In this document: positions 41,583 through 50,005 of the stretch, piece by piece
How positions within the stretch are numbered: position 1 is the first letter of the stretch
Layout: every line of letters starts with the position of its first letter
Assembly: GCA_965206615.1 (NCBI GenBank)
Contig: CBDBKI010000005.1
Span: forward strand, 1,860,001 to 1,924,000
Reading direction: 5' to 3'
DNA: 64,000 bases
Source of the DNA: VXNE01 sp965206615
Lineage (GTDB): Bacteria > Pseudomonadota > Gammaproteobacteria > Pseudomonadales > Azotimanducaceae
Notes under the pieces: generated by a model
Database searches by the model: none
The model's input: the letters and a program-made list of their open reading frames with translations, nothing else
What the model was told of the DNA's origin: nothing
Translations under genes and position numbers: made by a program

Positions 41583-42176
41583 ATGGCGGAGTCGGGTCGG
41601 CTGATTGACAAGTTCCTCGCCCTGCGCGACCAGCTCGCGCGGCTGGTGATGAGCATCGTCCCGCCGAAGGAGGTCGAGGACATCGTCCAGGAGACCTACG
41701 TGCGCGTGTGCCAGGTCGAGAACCGGCACCATATTCGCGATCCGCGCGCCTACCTGTTCCGAACGGCCAGGAACCTGGCCCTCGACCACGTCAAGCGCTC
41801 CGAATCGCGCCTGACCGTCAGTGCGGACCTCGATGCGCTGCCGGAGGAGGCCCTCCTGTCGCCGCCGGAGAGCGATCCGACCCATGCACAGGTCGCGTCC
41901 GATGAGGAGTTCGCGCTGTTCTGCGAGGCTGTGCGCTCACTGCCCAGGCAGTGTCGGCGCGCTTTCGTGCTGAAGAAGGTCTACGGTTATACGCTGAAGG
42001 AGATCATGGCCGAGATGGACCTCGGTCGACCCACGGTCGAGACGCACATCGTCAACGGCACGAAGAGGTGCGTGCAGTACCTGCGGGAACGGCAAGTGGA
42101 GCGTGTACTCCCCGCGGAACGCCCTTCGAGGGGTACGAACCGACATACGGCGAAGGGACGACGGGAAGACGCATGA
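41583..42176 (+). CDS. ECF sigma factor, FecI-like
   Basis: A 197-residue ECF sigma factor. Region 2 is VEDIVQETYVRVCQVENRHHIRDPRAYLFRTARNLALDHVKR. Region 4 is LPRQCRRAFVLKKVYGYTLKEIMAEMDLGRPTVETHIVNGTKRC. The direct coupling to a FecR-like gene (ATGA overlap) and a TonB receptor with an STN domain marks it as a FecI-type regulator of the receptor. GAGGAG stands 5 bases before the ATG. In this signalling scheme the receptor senses substrate at the cell surface, FecR relays it, and FecI turns on the receptor gene. Confidence 0.93.
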   Translation: MAESGRLIDKFLALRDQLARLVMSIVPPKEVEDIVQETYVRVCQVENRHHIRDPRAYLFRTARNLALDHVKRSESRLTVSADLDALPEEALLSPPESDPTHAQVASDEEFALFCEAVRSLPRQCRRAFVLKKVYGYTLKEIMAEMDLGRPTVETHIVNGTKRCVQYLRERQVERVLPAERPSRGTNRHTAKGRREDA

Positions 42177-43246
42177 GCAAGGTAGTGCCGATCTCGCGGG
42201 ACGACGAACTGCTCGAGGCTGCGAGCCGCTGGGTACTGAGAATCGACGAGGGTCCGTTGAGCGCGGGCGAAGAGGCTGCCCTTGCCGCGTGGCTGGATGA
42301 ACACCGCAGGCAGCACGAACTGCTGGTCGAGGCTGCCGCGGTGTGGGACAAGACCGACGCGCTGGCGCGTCTGGCCGAGCTCTTTCCGCACGACTCCGCA
42401 ACCGATCGGATGCCGCACCGCCCCTGGCAGCGGCGGGCACAGGTGGCCGGTGCTGCGGCGGGGCTGGCGGCGTTGGCGCTCGTGGGTCTGTTGCTGCTCA
42501 ATCCCGCTGGCGACGGAGCGCCCTCCACGATGTCGGCCGCATACGCGACCGCGGTCGGCGAGCGAAAGACGGTGCTGCTTCCCGACGCCAGCGAGGTGGT
42601 GTTGAACACGGACAGCCAGGTCGCGGTGACCTTCACGCCGTCGGCGCGCGTGTTGCGCCTTGCGCGGGGCGAGGTACTCGTGCGGGTCGCCGCGGATCCT
42701 GCCCGGCCGCTGTCCGTGATCGCGGGCGACCGGATCATCCAGGCCATCGGAACGGAATTCGTGGTGGAAATCACCGAAGACCGGCAGATCGAACTCCTCG
42801 TGACCGAAGGCCGGGTCGTCATCGGTATTCGACCACCGGCGGCGCCGTCGGCGCCAGGTCGCGGCAGCGACGGGCTGGACACCGTTGTCCCGCCGCCCGT
42901 GCTGGCCCCGCACGAGGACAACATCGTGTCGACCGGCGAGTCGGTGATCCTGGCTGCCGCGGGCCCGGTCAGGAAGACGCTGCTGTCCGACGATATCGAG
43001 GTCGAACTGTCCTGGAGAGAGGGCCGGCTCATCTTCCGTTCGGACCCGCTCGAGGAGGCGCTCCGCGAAGTGGAGCGCTACACGACGGTCGAGTTCGTGA
43101 TCCTTGACGAGTCGCTGCGAACCCGTACGCTGTCCGGGCGCTTCCGGGCCGGCGATGTCGAGGCGTTGCTGCTGTCCCTGCGGGTGAACTTCGGGATTAC
43201 GCACGAATTCGATGGCGAAAGACGGGTGTTGCTCAGTAGTCGCTGA
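42173..43246 (+). CDS. FecR-type anti-sigma/signal transducer
   Basis: A 357-residue protein with a cytoplasmic anti-sigma domain (DELLEAASRWVLRIDEGPLSAGEEAALAAWL, the DUF4880 segment). One membrane helix follows (VAGAAAGLAALALVGLLLLN), then a periplasmic FecR domain (AVGERKTVLLPDASEVVLNTDSQVAVTF, AIGTEFVVEI). The C-terminal part (SDPLEEALREVERYT) contains the segment that pairs with STN domains of receptors. It overlaps the sigma gene by four bases. It contains an unusual Pro/Ala/Gly-rich insert (PPAAPSAPGRGSDG) around residue 220. Confidence 0.93.
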   Translation: MSKVVPISRDDELLEAASRWVLRIDEGPLSAGEEAALAAWLDEHRRQHELLVEAAAVWDKTDALARLAELFPHDSATDRMPHRPWQRRAQVAGAAAGLAALALVGLLLLNPAGDGAPSTMSAAYATAVGERKTVLLPDASEVVLNTDSQVAVTFTPSARVLRLARGEVLVRVAADPARPLSVIAGDRIIQAIGTEFVVEITEDRQIELLVTEGRVVIGIRPPAAPSAPGRGSDGLDTVVPPPVLAPHEDNIVSTGESVILAAAGPVRKTLLSDDIEVELSWREGRLIFRSDPLEEALREVERYTTVEFVILDESLRTRTLSGRFRAGDVEALLLSLRVNFGITHEFDGERRVLLSSR

Positions 43247-43409
43247 CCGCGCGAATCGTCCCTGTCTCCACGGGGCGAAAACAGCGCACCGTTTTCTTTG
43301 CTCTGACGGCCTTTCCGTCGCTCCTCCCACGAATCCCACACCCGGCATTCAAGGAAAAGTCGTTCCGAGTCGTCATCAAAGGGAGCGCGGAGAAGCCTGT
43401 GCTGCCAAG

Positions 43410-45959
43410 GTGGGGGTCCGTCTCCTGCTCTCCTCGGTGCTTGTGGCCCTTGGCTCAGCGGTCCTGGCGCAGGAGGCCGAACGAAAGTTCGACTTCGACA
43501 TCCCGCCCCAGGCAGCGCACACCGCGCTCACGGAGTTTGCTGAGCAGGCCGACCTGACGCTGGTGTTCCCGGACGAGGTGGTCCGCGAGAAGTCCGCCAA
43601 CGCCTTGGTCGGCAGGTACACGCTGCAGGAAGCTGTTGACCTCCTGCTTGCGGGTACCGGGTTGACCCCGGTGTTCAGCAACGATGTCGTCCTGAGAGTC
43701 TCGGCTCAAGCACGGCTCACGACTGGCGGGACACGGGAGGAAGGCACTGTGGAGAGCAAAACGGGATCCAACCTGAAAGATGCGCACCGGAACGAGCGGA
43801 GGTCCCTGTTCGCCCGGATTGCCGCAGCTTTGGCTGGTGCGGTATTGGGTACTGCCGCGTCCGGGGAAGAAGGAGCTTCTGACCGGGAGGCACGCGAGAG
43901 CGTGATATTGGAAGAGGTGATCGTGACCGCGACGAAACGCGGCGACCAGAGGTTGCTGGACGTGCCGTTGTCGCTGCAGCTTCTCGAAGAGTCCACGCTG
44001 ATCGACTCGAGCCTCCGCGACATCGGCGAACTGATCAGTTTCGTCCCGGGGGCATCGGAAGGCCTGAGCTTGGCCGTGGGCCAGCGGTATCTCCAAATCC
44101 GTGGCCTGTACCCGGCCGCAGGCAGTCCGATGGTTGGGTATTACGTCGATGACACGCCGATGTTCGGGACGCTATACGCGCCGCTCGGACGTGTCTACGA
44201 CATGCGCCAGGTAGAGATTCTCCGTGGACCACAGAACACGCTGTATGGCAATGGCGCCATGGGGGGCGTCATTCGCTACGTTCCCAATCCGCCCGCTTTC
44301 AACGAACTTCAGGCAGGTGTGCGAGTGGGTTACTCGACGACAGAGGACGGCGGTGACGGCCGATACGCCGATGTCCTCGTGAACGTCCCGCTGATTGACG
44401 ACCGGCTTGCAATGCGCGTTACGGGAAGCGTGGAGAGACTCGCCGGCTGGGCGGACAGCCTGGTCGGAGTCGAGGACTTCAACGACGGAGAACTGGCGGA
44501 TGTCCGCGCGCTACTGCTGTGGGAACCGACAGACGACTGGCGAATCAAGTTGCACTATTCCCACAACCGGGCGGACCAGGACGGCGGGGGAACCTTTCTC
44601 TCGGGGCTGCACCCCGGCGAGACGATCTCCCTCGCCGACACCGGTGATTTCGGCAATGTCGACCTGACCGTCTATTCGGCCACAGTGGAATACAGCGGCT
44701 GGCGCTTTGCCGACCTGGTGTCCAATGTCGCCCACACGAAGCCGGGAGACGAAACGCGTCTCTTTCTCGAGTTCCCGCCCCTGACCAAGGTGAGCGCGTT
44801 CGGCGGACGCTCCATCAAGAACTGGAGTAACGAAACGAGGCTCGTGTCCAAAGGCGATGGACCGCTGCATTGGGTCGCCGGGATATTCGTTACCGATACC
44901 GAGAACCGGTATGTGTCAGACGTGGCTTGGGACCCCGAAATCCCGCCGTTTTTCGTCAACGCCAGCGACGTGAGGGTGGACGAGCGCGACTCCCTGGCAT
45001 TGTTCGGCGAATTGTCGTATGAACTGTTGGACGGTCAACTGATCCCGACCGTGGGAATCCGCTATTCCGAAGAAGATCTCGAAGGCGACTCGGTCGAGGC
45101 GGCCGGCTTCACCGATGGTGAGAGCTTCGATACGGTTAACTTTCGCTTCAACCTGAGCTGGTTCCCCGGAGAGACTTCCCACTACTACCTGAACATCGCG
45201 GAGGGCTTTCGTTCGGGCCGATTCAACTCCCAGACCTACTGCCCTATCCACAATCTCCTGTTGATTGAGGGTCAGTGCGAGTTGGTACAGGAAACCGACG
45301 AGGTCCTGAGCTACGAAGTCGGAGCCAAATACACGCTACTGAACGGGCGGTTGTTCATCGATGCGGCTATCTACTGGCAGGACTGGAAGCGCACGCCCCA
45401 GCATTTGGCGATCGGTGGTCTGTTTCAGGCCTACACCGTCGGTGATTCAGAGCTGTACGGCTTCGATCTTGGCCTGCAGTATCGGCCGGCGGCCATCGAC
45501 GGGCTGGCCCTCACCCTGACCGGAAACTGGAACAGTTCGGAATTCTCGAACGTAGTCCCCATCGTCGCCGCGACCCTGACGCCGCCGTTCACGCCCGAGT
45601 CGATAGGCGCCGAGTCCGGCCAGCGTCTGCCGTTCGTACCCGCATGGAACGCGACCGCCGCCGTCAACTACGTCTGGTCCGTCGGAGCCGGCTGGCAGGG
45701 CCACTTCAACGTCACGCTCAACCATCTCGACGGCCAATGGGGACAATTCGGCACCAACGCGGTTCGGGGTGACTCGAGGAGTCTGCTACGTGCCCGTTTC
45801 GGGTTTCAGCGCGAGCGATTCGGCATCTTTCTCTTCGGACGCAATCTCCTGGATGAAGACGCGATCATCTACAACCAGCAACCGAGCGGTGGGCTGCCGG
45901 TGTTTACCCGGGACGCACCGCGGCAGATCGGCCTGGAGTTGACCTTCGACACCCATTGA
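43410..45959 (+). CDS. TonB-dependent receptor with N-terminal STN domain
   Basis: About 849 residues from the GTG at 43410, which begins a signal peptide (GVRLLLSSVLVALGSAVLAQ). The STN signalling domain follows (FDFDIPPQAAHTALTEFAEQADL...LLAGTGLTPVFSNDVVLRV). A second signal-peptide-like segment lies at residues about 130-150 (RRSLFARIAAALAGAVLG, then GTAAS), before the TonB-box/plug region (VILEEVIVTATKRGDQRLLDVP) and the barrel ending in LELTFDTH. The start is uncertain: no ATG or strong RBS is near, and the open frame extends to 43212. The neighbouring FecI/FecR pair makes it the regulated surface receptor. Its ligand is not predictable; an iron chelate or organic substrate would fit. 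Confidence 0.88.
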   Translation: MGVRLLLSSVLVALGSAVLAQEAERKFDFDIPPQAAHTALTEFAEQADLTLVFPDEVVREKSANALVGRYTLQEAVDLLLAGTGLTPVFSNDVVLRVSAQARLTTGGTREEGTVESKTGSNLKDAHRNERRSLFARIAAALAGAVLGTAASGEEGASDREARESVILEEVIVTATKRGDQRLLDVPLSLQLLEESTLIDSSLRDIGELISFVPGASEGLSLAVGQRYLQIRGLYPAAGSPMVGYYVDDTPMFGTLYAPLGRVYDMRQVEILRGPQNTLYGNGAMGGVIRYVPNPPAFNELQAGVRVGYSTTEDGGDGRYADVLVNVPLIDDRLAMRVTGSVERLAGWADSLVGVEDFNDGELADVRALLLWEPTDDWRIKLHYSHNRADQDGGGTFLSGLHPGETISLADTGDFGNVDLTVYSATVEYSGWRFADLVSNVAHTKPGDETRLFLEFPPLTKVSAFGGRSIKNWSNETRLVSKGDGPLHWVAGIFVTDTENRYVSDVAWDPEIPPFFVNASDVRVDERDSLALFGELSYELLDGQLIPTVGIRYSEEDLEGDSVEAAGFTDGESFDTVNFRFNLSWFPGETSHYYLNIAEGFRSGRFNSQTYCPIHNLLLIEGQCELVQETDEVLSYEVGAKYTLLNGRLFIDAAIYWQDWKRTPQHLAIGGLFQAYTVGDSELYGFDLGLQYRPAAIDGLALTLTGNWNSSEFSNVVPIVAATLTPPFTPESIGAESGQRLPFVPAWNATAAVNYVWSVGAGWQGHFNVTLNHLDGQWGQFGTNAVRGDSRSLLRARFGFQRERFGIFLFGRNLLDEDAIIYNQQPSGGLPVFTRDAPRQIGLELTFDTH

Positions 45960-46218
45960 CTCGAAGGGTATCTGCGGGCCAACCGCAAGCGTACAGCCCG
46001 ACCAGCTCTGGGGCGACTGCCCGTAGCGCCGCTAGAAGTTCGCGGCCAAGGTCACGCCGACCACCCGGGAGTCACCGGCGGTACTGGATCCATCCAACCG
46101 CACCCGCGACAGGTACTCTCGGTCTGGCAAGCACGGGGTACGATAGGTAAAGTGCTGAACAGAAAACTTCAAGAGCGTTACGCCAGCTCACTCGCAGAAA
46201 CTCAAAGGAGAATCGGGA

Positions 46219-47214
46219 ATGCGCGCAATGGTCATCGGTGAGGGAGGGATTGAAGGGCTGGAGTTAGTCGACCAGGACGATCCCGTACCTGGCGCCCATG
46301 AGGTACTGATCGAAATGCACGCCACCTCACTCAACTACCGCGATCTGGGAACGGTTCAGTATGGCGCCCCATCAGGTCTGGTGCCGAATTCCTGCGGTGC
46401 GGGTACCGTTATCGCCGTTGGCGAGGGCGTCACACGATTTGCAACCGGCAACCGCGTGGTACCGATTTTCTTCCAGAAATGGCTGAACGGACCGCCCACC
46501 GCAACGGCACTTTCATCCGCGCTGGGCGGTCCTATCGACGGCTGCCTGCGCGAGCAGATGACCCTGCATGAAGACGGGCTGTTGCACATTCCGGACTACA
46601 TGTCTTTCGACGAGGCGGCAACACTACCTTGTGCCGCACTGACGGCCTGGCGTGGCTTGGTCGAAGAAGGTCATCTCATTGCCGGTCAGAGCGTTTTGGT
46701 ACAGGGCACCGGTGGTGTGTCCATATTCGCGCTGCAGTTCGCCAAGCTCTTCGGTGCAGAAGTGATCCTGACTTCATCATCGGATGAAAAACTCGAAAGA
46801 GGTAAAGCCCTGGGTGCCGATCACACCATCAACTATCGTGCGACGCCCAACTGGGCCGAAGAAGCCCGACGCATCACCGGCGGACGTGGAGTCGACCACA
46901 TCGTTGAAGTGGGCGGTGCCGGAACCTTGCAGCAATCTATCGAAACGGTTGCCCTTTACGGTCACATCCATCTGATCGGCGTGCTCAGTGGATTTTCCAA
47001 CGATTTGAACGTCGCACAGATGTTTAGTACCAATGCCCACTTCCATGGCATTACCGTCGGCAGCCGGTACATGTTCGAGAACATGTTACGCGCTATGACG
47101 CTGCACGAAACTCATCCGGTAATCGACTCGCGATATGAAATTAGCGACGCACAGACTGCGTTCACACAAATGGAGCAAGGTGGCCACTTTGGCAAGATTG
47201 TCATCAATCACTGA
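46219..47214 (+). CDS. Medium-chain (zinc-independent) NAD(P)H reductase/dehydrogenase
   Basis: A 331-residue MDR protein: LIEMHATSLNYRDLGTVQYG, GAGTVIAVGEGVTRF, FDEAATLPCAALTAWRGLV, the nucleotide motif VLVQGTGGVSIFALQFAKL, and FHGITVGSR. The zinc-binding Cys/His sets are absent, as in quinone-reductase-like MDRs. AAAGGAG precedes the ATG. The gene is visibly less G+C-rich than its neighbours, with many A/T-ending codons, suggesting recent acquisition. It precedes the PhyH cluster and could reduce an enone or act on an alcohol intermediate there. Confidence 0.88.
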   Translation: MRAMVIGEGGIEGLELVDQDDPVPGAHEVLIEMHATSLNYRDLGTVQYGAPSGLVPNSCGAGTVIAVGEGVTRFATGNRVVPIFFQKWLNGPPTATALSSALGGPIDGCLREQMTLHEDGLLHIPDYMSFDEAATLPCAALTAWRGLVEEGHLIAGQSVLVQGTGGVSIFALQFAKLFGAEVILTSSSDEKLERGKALGADHTINYRATPNWAEEARRITGGRGVDHIVEVGGAGTLQQSIETVALYGHIHLIGVLSGFSNDLNVAQMFSTNAHFHGITVGSRYMFENMLRAMTLHETHPVIDSRYEISDAQTAFTQMEQGGHFGKIVINH

Positions 47215-47395
47215 TTGGCGGACCTCCTGAGACACTTCGTTTGACGCGCTACCTCAACAAGCTCGTATGAACAGCAAGATCCAGTGGATCAAGCGAAAGG
47301 CGTGTGGGTATCGCAATTGCCGCAGAGGCCACAGAACACTCACCCCGGACGACGCGCATGCGCAACATTCGTTTCCAGTTTAGAGAGGGCCGCTG

Positions 47396-48325
47396 ATGAA
47401 CATCGCAGCACTGAAAGCGATGCCGAGCCTCGATTCGATCATGTCCGACATCGAGCGCTACGGGATCGCCCAGAACGCCGTGGAGCTGATGACCTACGGC
47501 TTCACCGTGGTTTCACCCGCGAACCTCGGGGCCACCGACGCGTGGGGCGAGCGACTGCGCAACGCGGCCGTGGCCGCCTACGAGAGCAGGAACGACGTCT
47601 CGATCGATTATCGAACCTCGACGATCACCGCGGCCTTCGACGATCCGTTCTTCGACGAGGACGACGTCTTCATCGAGGCAGCGACCAACCCAGCGAAGCT
47701 CGCGCTGGTCCGCCTGATGCTGGGCGAGGGAGCGGTGCACAGGAACAACCTGCTCATCCTGAAGGGTACGACCGCCGACGCCCCTGCTGACGACTCCGCA
47801 GTTTTCCACAATCTACCATTGCACATCGACCAGTTCATTGAAGGCATCCCGATGGGCGCCGGTCATATCTGCCATCGGTTGAACTGTACGTGGATCTGCA
47901 CCGACGTGGTCGATGAAGCCGACGGTCCAACCCTTTTAGTCCCCGCCAGCCAGCACTACGGCCACGGAGTCTTGCCCCACGACACCGACGTCACCAACTC
48001 GCCCTATCCGCTGGTGCGCCTCGAGGCGAAGGCCGGCTCGGTGGCGATCTGGCAGGGGGGAACCTTTCACTCCACCTTGCCGCGCACCCGCCCCGGGCTG
48101 CGAATCCATCTGAATGAGAACCACACCCGGCCCTACGTCCAGGGCAGAAACGCCAGCAGCTACATTTCCAATTCGCCCCGGCTATCGCCAGAGCTGCTCA
48201 ATCGTCATCCGGAGCTCAAACGCGTGCTCGGGCTCTCGAAAGTCGAAATCTTCCCCGGTCCCGAGCGCGGGGAAGATGGGATCACCCGCGTCCCCCACGA
48301 CCCCACGACCGACCCGTACGCGTAG
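47396..48325 (+). CDS. PhyH-family non-haem iron/2-oxoglutarate oxygenase, cassette copy A
   Basis: A 309-residue phytanoyl-CoA-dioxygenase-like protein. The iron site is HID (H133, D135) in NLPLHIDQFIEG plus the distal His in GGTFHSTLPR (H215), with a nearby arginine in TRPGLRIHL for 2-oxoglutarate. It is followed by a SnoaL-like gene. A very similar copy of both lies at 55633-57019. These oxygenases hydroxylate or halogenate unactivated carbons in natural-product and lipid metabolism; the substrate is unknown. GAGAGGG precedes the ATG. Confidence 0.9.
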   Translation: MNIAALKAMPSLDSIMSDIERYGIAQNAVELMTYGFTVVSPANLGATDAWGERLRNAAVAAYESRNDVSIDYRTSTITAAFDDPFFDEDDVFIEAATNPAKLALVRLMLGEGAVHRNNLLILKGTTADAPADDSAVFHNLPLHIDQFIEGIPMGAGHICHRLNCTWICTDVVDEADGPTLLVPASQHYGHGVLPHDTDVTNSPYPLVRLEAKAGSVAIWQGGTFHSTLPRTRPGLRIHLNENHTRPYVQGRNASSYISNSPRLSPELLNRHPELKRVLGLSKVEIFPGPERGEDGITRVPHDPTTDPYA

Positions 48326-48387
48326 GGGGCATGTCCCAAGCGCCAACCCTGAACCACGAGAAGAACCATCACGAGAGGAACCTTCGA

Positions 48388-48804
48388 ATGGAATTGGAAG
48401 AGCTCCAGGAACGAATCACGCGGCTCGAAGACATCGAAGCCATCAAACGACTCAAAGCCCGATACTGCGAGATCTGTGACCACGACGACTACGATGCGGA
48501 TGCCATGGCGTCTCTGTTCACCGAAGATGGCAGCTGGAAAGGGGAAGGAGTCGGACACGCCGAGGGTCGAGAAGCGATTCGAAAGCTCTTTGCCGGCTTC
48601 CCGAAAGGGATCGCCGGGGCACAGCACATCGTGGCGAACCCTCTGATCGAGGTCGATGGGGATAAGGCACACGGCGTCTGGTACGTCATCGCGGGCGTGG
48701 CCCCGAGCGACGGAACGAAGAGCGAGTGGGGCACCGGGCGGTACCACGAGGATTACGTCAAGCAGAACGGCGAGTGGAAATTTCGCCGTGTGCACGCCAA
48801 ATGA
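48388..48804 (+). CDS. SnoaL/NTF2-like protein, cassette copy A
   Basis: A 138-residue cone-shaped alpha+beta protein: MELEELQERITRLEDIEAIKRLKARYCEICDHDDYDAD is the classic SnoaL_4/NTF2-like opening, where the first helix and the Tyr/Asp of the pocket occur. FTEDGSWKGEGVG and VANPLIEVDGDKAHGVWYV are later strands. This fold serves as a ring-closing isomerase, dehydratase or aldolase-like enzyme, or just binds ligand. The start is the ATG at 48388 with GAGAGGA upstream, although the frame is open from 48331. It is paired with the PhyH gene just before it. Confidence 0.85.
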   Translation: MELEELQERITRLEDIEAIKRLKARYCEICDHDDYDADAMASLFTEDGSWKGEGVGHAEGREAIRKLFAGFPKGIAGAQHIVANPLIEVDGDKAHGVWYVIAGVAPSDGTKSEWGTGRYHEDYVKQNGEWKFRRVHAK

Positions 48805-48879
48805 GGCCGGCCAGCGCCTCTTGCCAGAGCCGCGCTGCGAGCGACGCACCAGGGTGCGACACGTGACGGAGGAAAGACG

Positions 48880-49806
48880 ATGAACGAGAGCCTGAAGGAA
48901 GTCCTGCGAGATTTGGAAGCCAAGCGGGCCTACGTGGGCGAGCGCATGAAAAGCGAGCGGTTGCCCAACCGCAATCAGGCGGCCGACGCCGTCCGCGAGG
49001 AAATCGCCGCACTCGGTCTCGAGCGCCACGTGGTGGCGCTCGAGACCAACGGCTACACGGTGCTCACGCCGGAGGAGGTCGGTTGTGGCGACCTCGTCCA
49101 GCGCGTGAACGAGGCAATCGACCGAGTCGCCACGCGGCGCAGTCCGCAGGATGCCGACCTCGCGGGCGCGTACGGCGGCTTCCTCTTCCACCTCGTGCCC
49201 GAGGACCCCGTGTTCGAGGAGGTGCTCTTGCAGCGAAAGCCCCTTGCGCTCCTCACCTACCTCCTCGGCCACCACTTGAAGCTCAACCAGTCCACGGCGC
49301 TGCTCAAGCCGAAGGAAGTACGTTCGCCGCCGATCCATGCCGATGCGCAGGGAAAGTTTCCGCTGCCGTGGCCCGAGACGGCACAGGTGGCGAACGTCAA
49401 CTGGCTGCTCAGTGACTACACGCGGGAGGGCGGCTGCCTCTGTGTCGTCCCACGCAGCCACCGCATGGGCAATCCCCCGCTCCACACCCCACTCGAGTAC
49501 GACGACCCGTCGGTCGTGCCGATCGAGGCGCCGGCCGGATCGGTCGTCGTGTGGCACGGCGGCCTCTGGCACGGTGCCCTGCCCCGCACGATCGACGGCG
49601 TGCGTCGCACGCTCATCCTCTACTACGGTCGCGCGCACCTCGAGGCGCAGGAGCCCTACAAGTTCACGACCACGATGGAGATGCTCGAGCGCAATCCGGT
49701 GCGATTTGCTGCGATGATGGGCGTCACGGACCCGGTCCCGTGGAGTCTCCGAGGTCCGGTCGGGCCCGTGGCGGCGTCCGTGAGTGGCATCGACCCGTTC
49801 GAATGA
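48880..49806 (+). CDS. PhyH-family non-haem iron oxygenase, second type
   Basis: A 308-residue PhyH protein. The iron site is HAD (H153, D155 in SPPIHADAQGKF) and H231 in GGLWHGALPRT. The N-terminus (about 50 residues) is helical and charged and not part of the core. It is only distantly related to copy A; the C-terminus lacks the ASSY-type tail. It is in the same direction as the SnoaL-like gene and the Baeyer-Villiger enzyme, so the three likely act in one pathway. Confidence 0.9.
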   Translation: MNESLKEVLRDLEAKRAYVGERMKSERLPNRNQAADAVREEIAALGLERHVVALETNGYTVLTPEEVGCGDLVQRVNEAIDRVATRRSPQDADLAGAYGGFLFHLVPEDPVFEEVLLQRKPLALLTYLLGHHLKLNQSTALLKPKEVRSPPIHADAQGKFPLPWPETAQVANVNWLLSDYTREGGCLCVVPRSHRMGNPPLHTPLEYDDPSVVPIEAPAGSVVVWHGGLWHGALPRTIDGVRRTLILYYGRAHLEAQEPYKFTTTMEMLERNPVRFAAMMGVTDPVPWSLRGPVGPVAASVSGIDPFE

Positions 49807-50005
49807 GCGGAGACCTGCTCGTCGACCGGCGGTCCCGGGCTTCGCTGAGGATGTTCCGGGCTGGAAGCCTCGCTCAGAAAAGTCACCCCAAGATCTGTGG
49901 GGCCTGGGCATATACCCATGAGGCCGGGCAAGGATTTCGGAACGCAGATGGAGCAACGAGAGAAGTCGTGGAATCTCGGGTGCCTCGAAGAGGAGAGAGC
50001 GCCAG

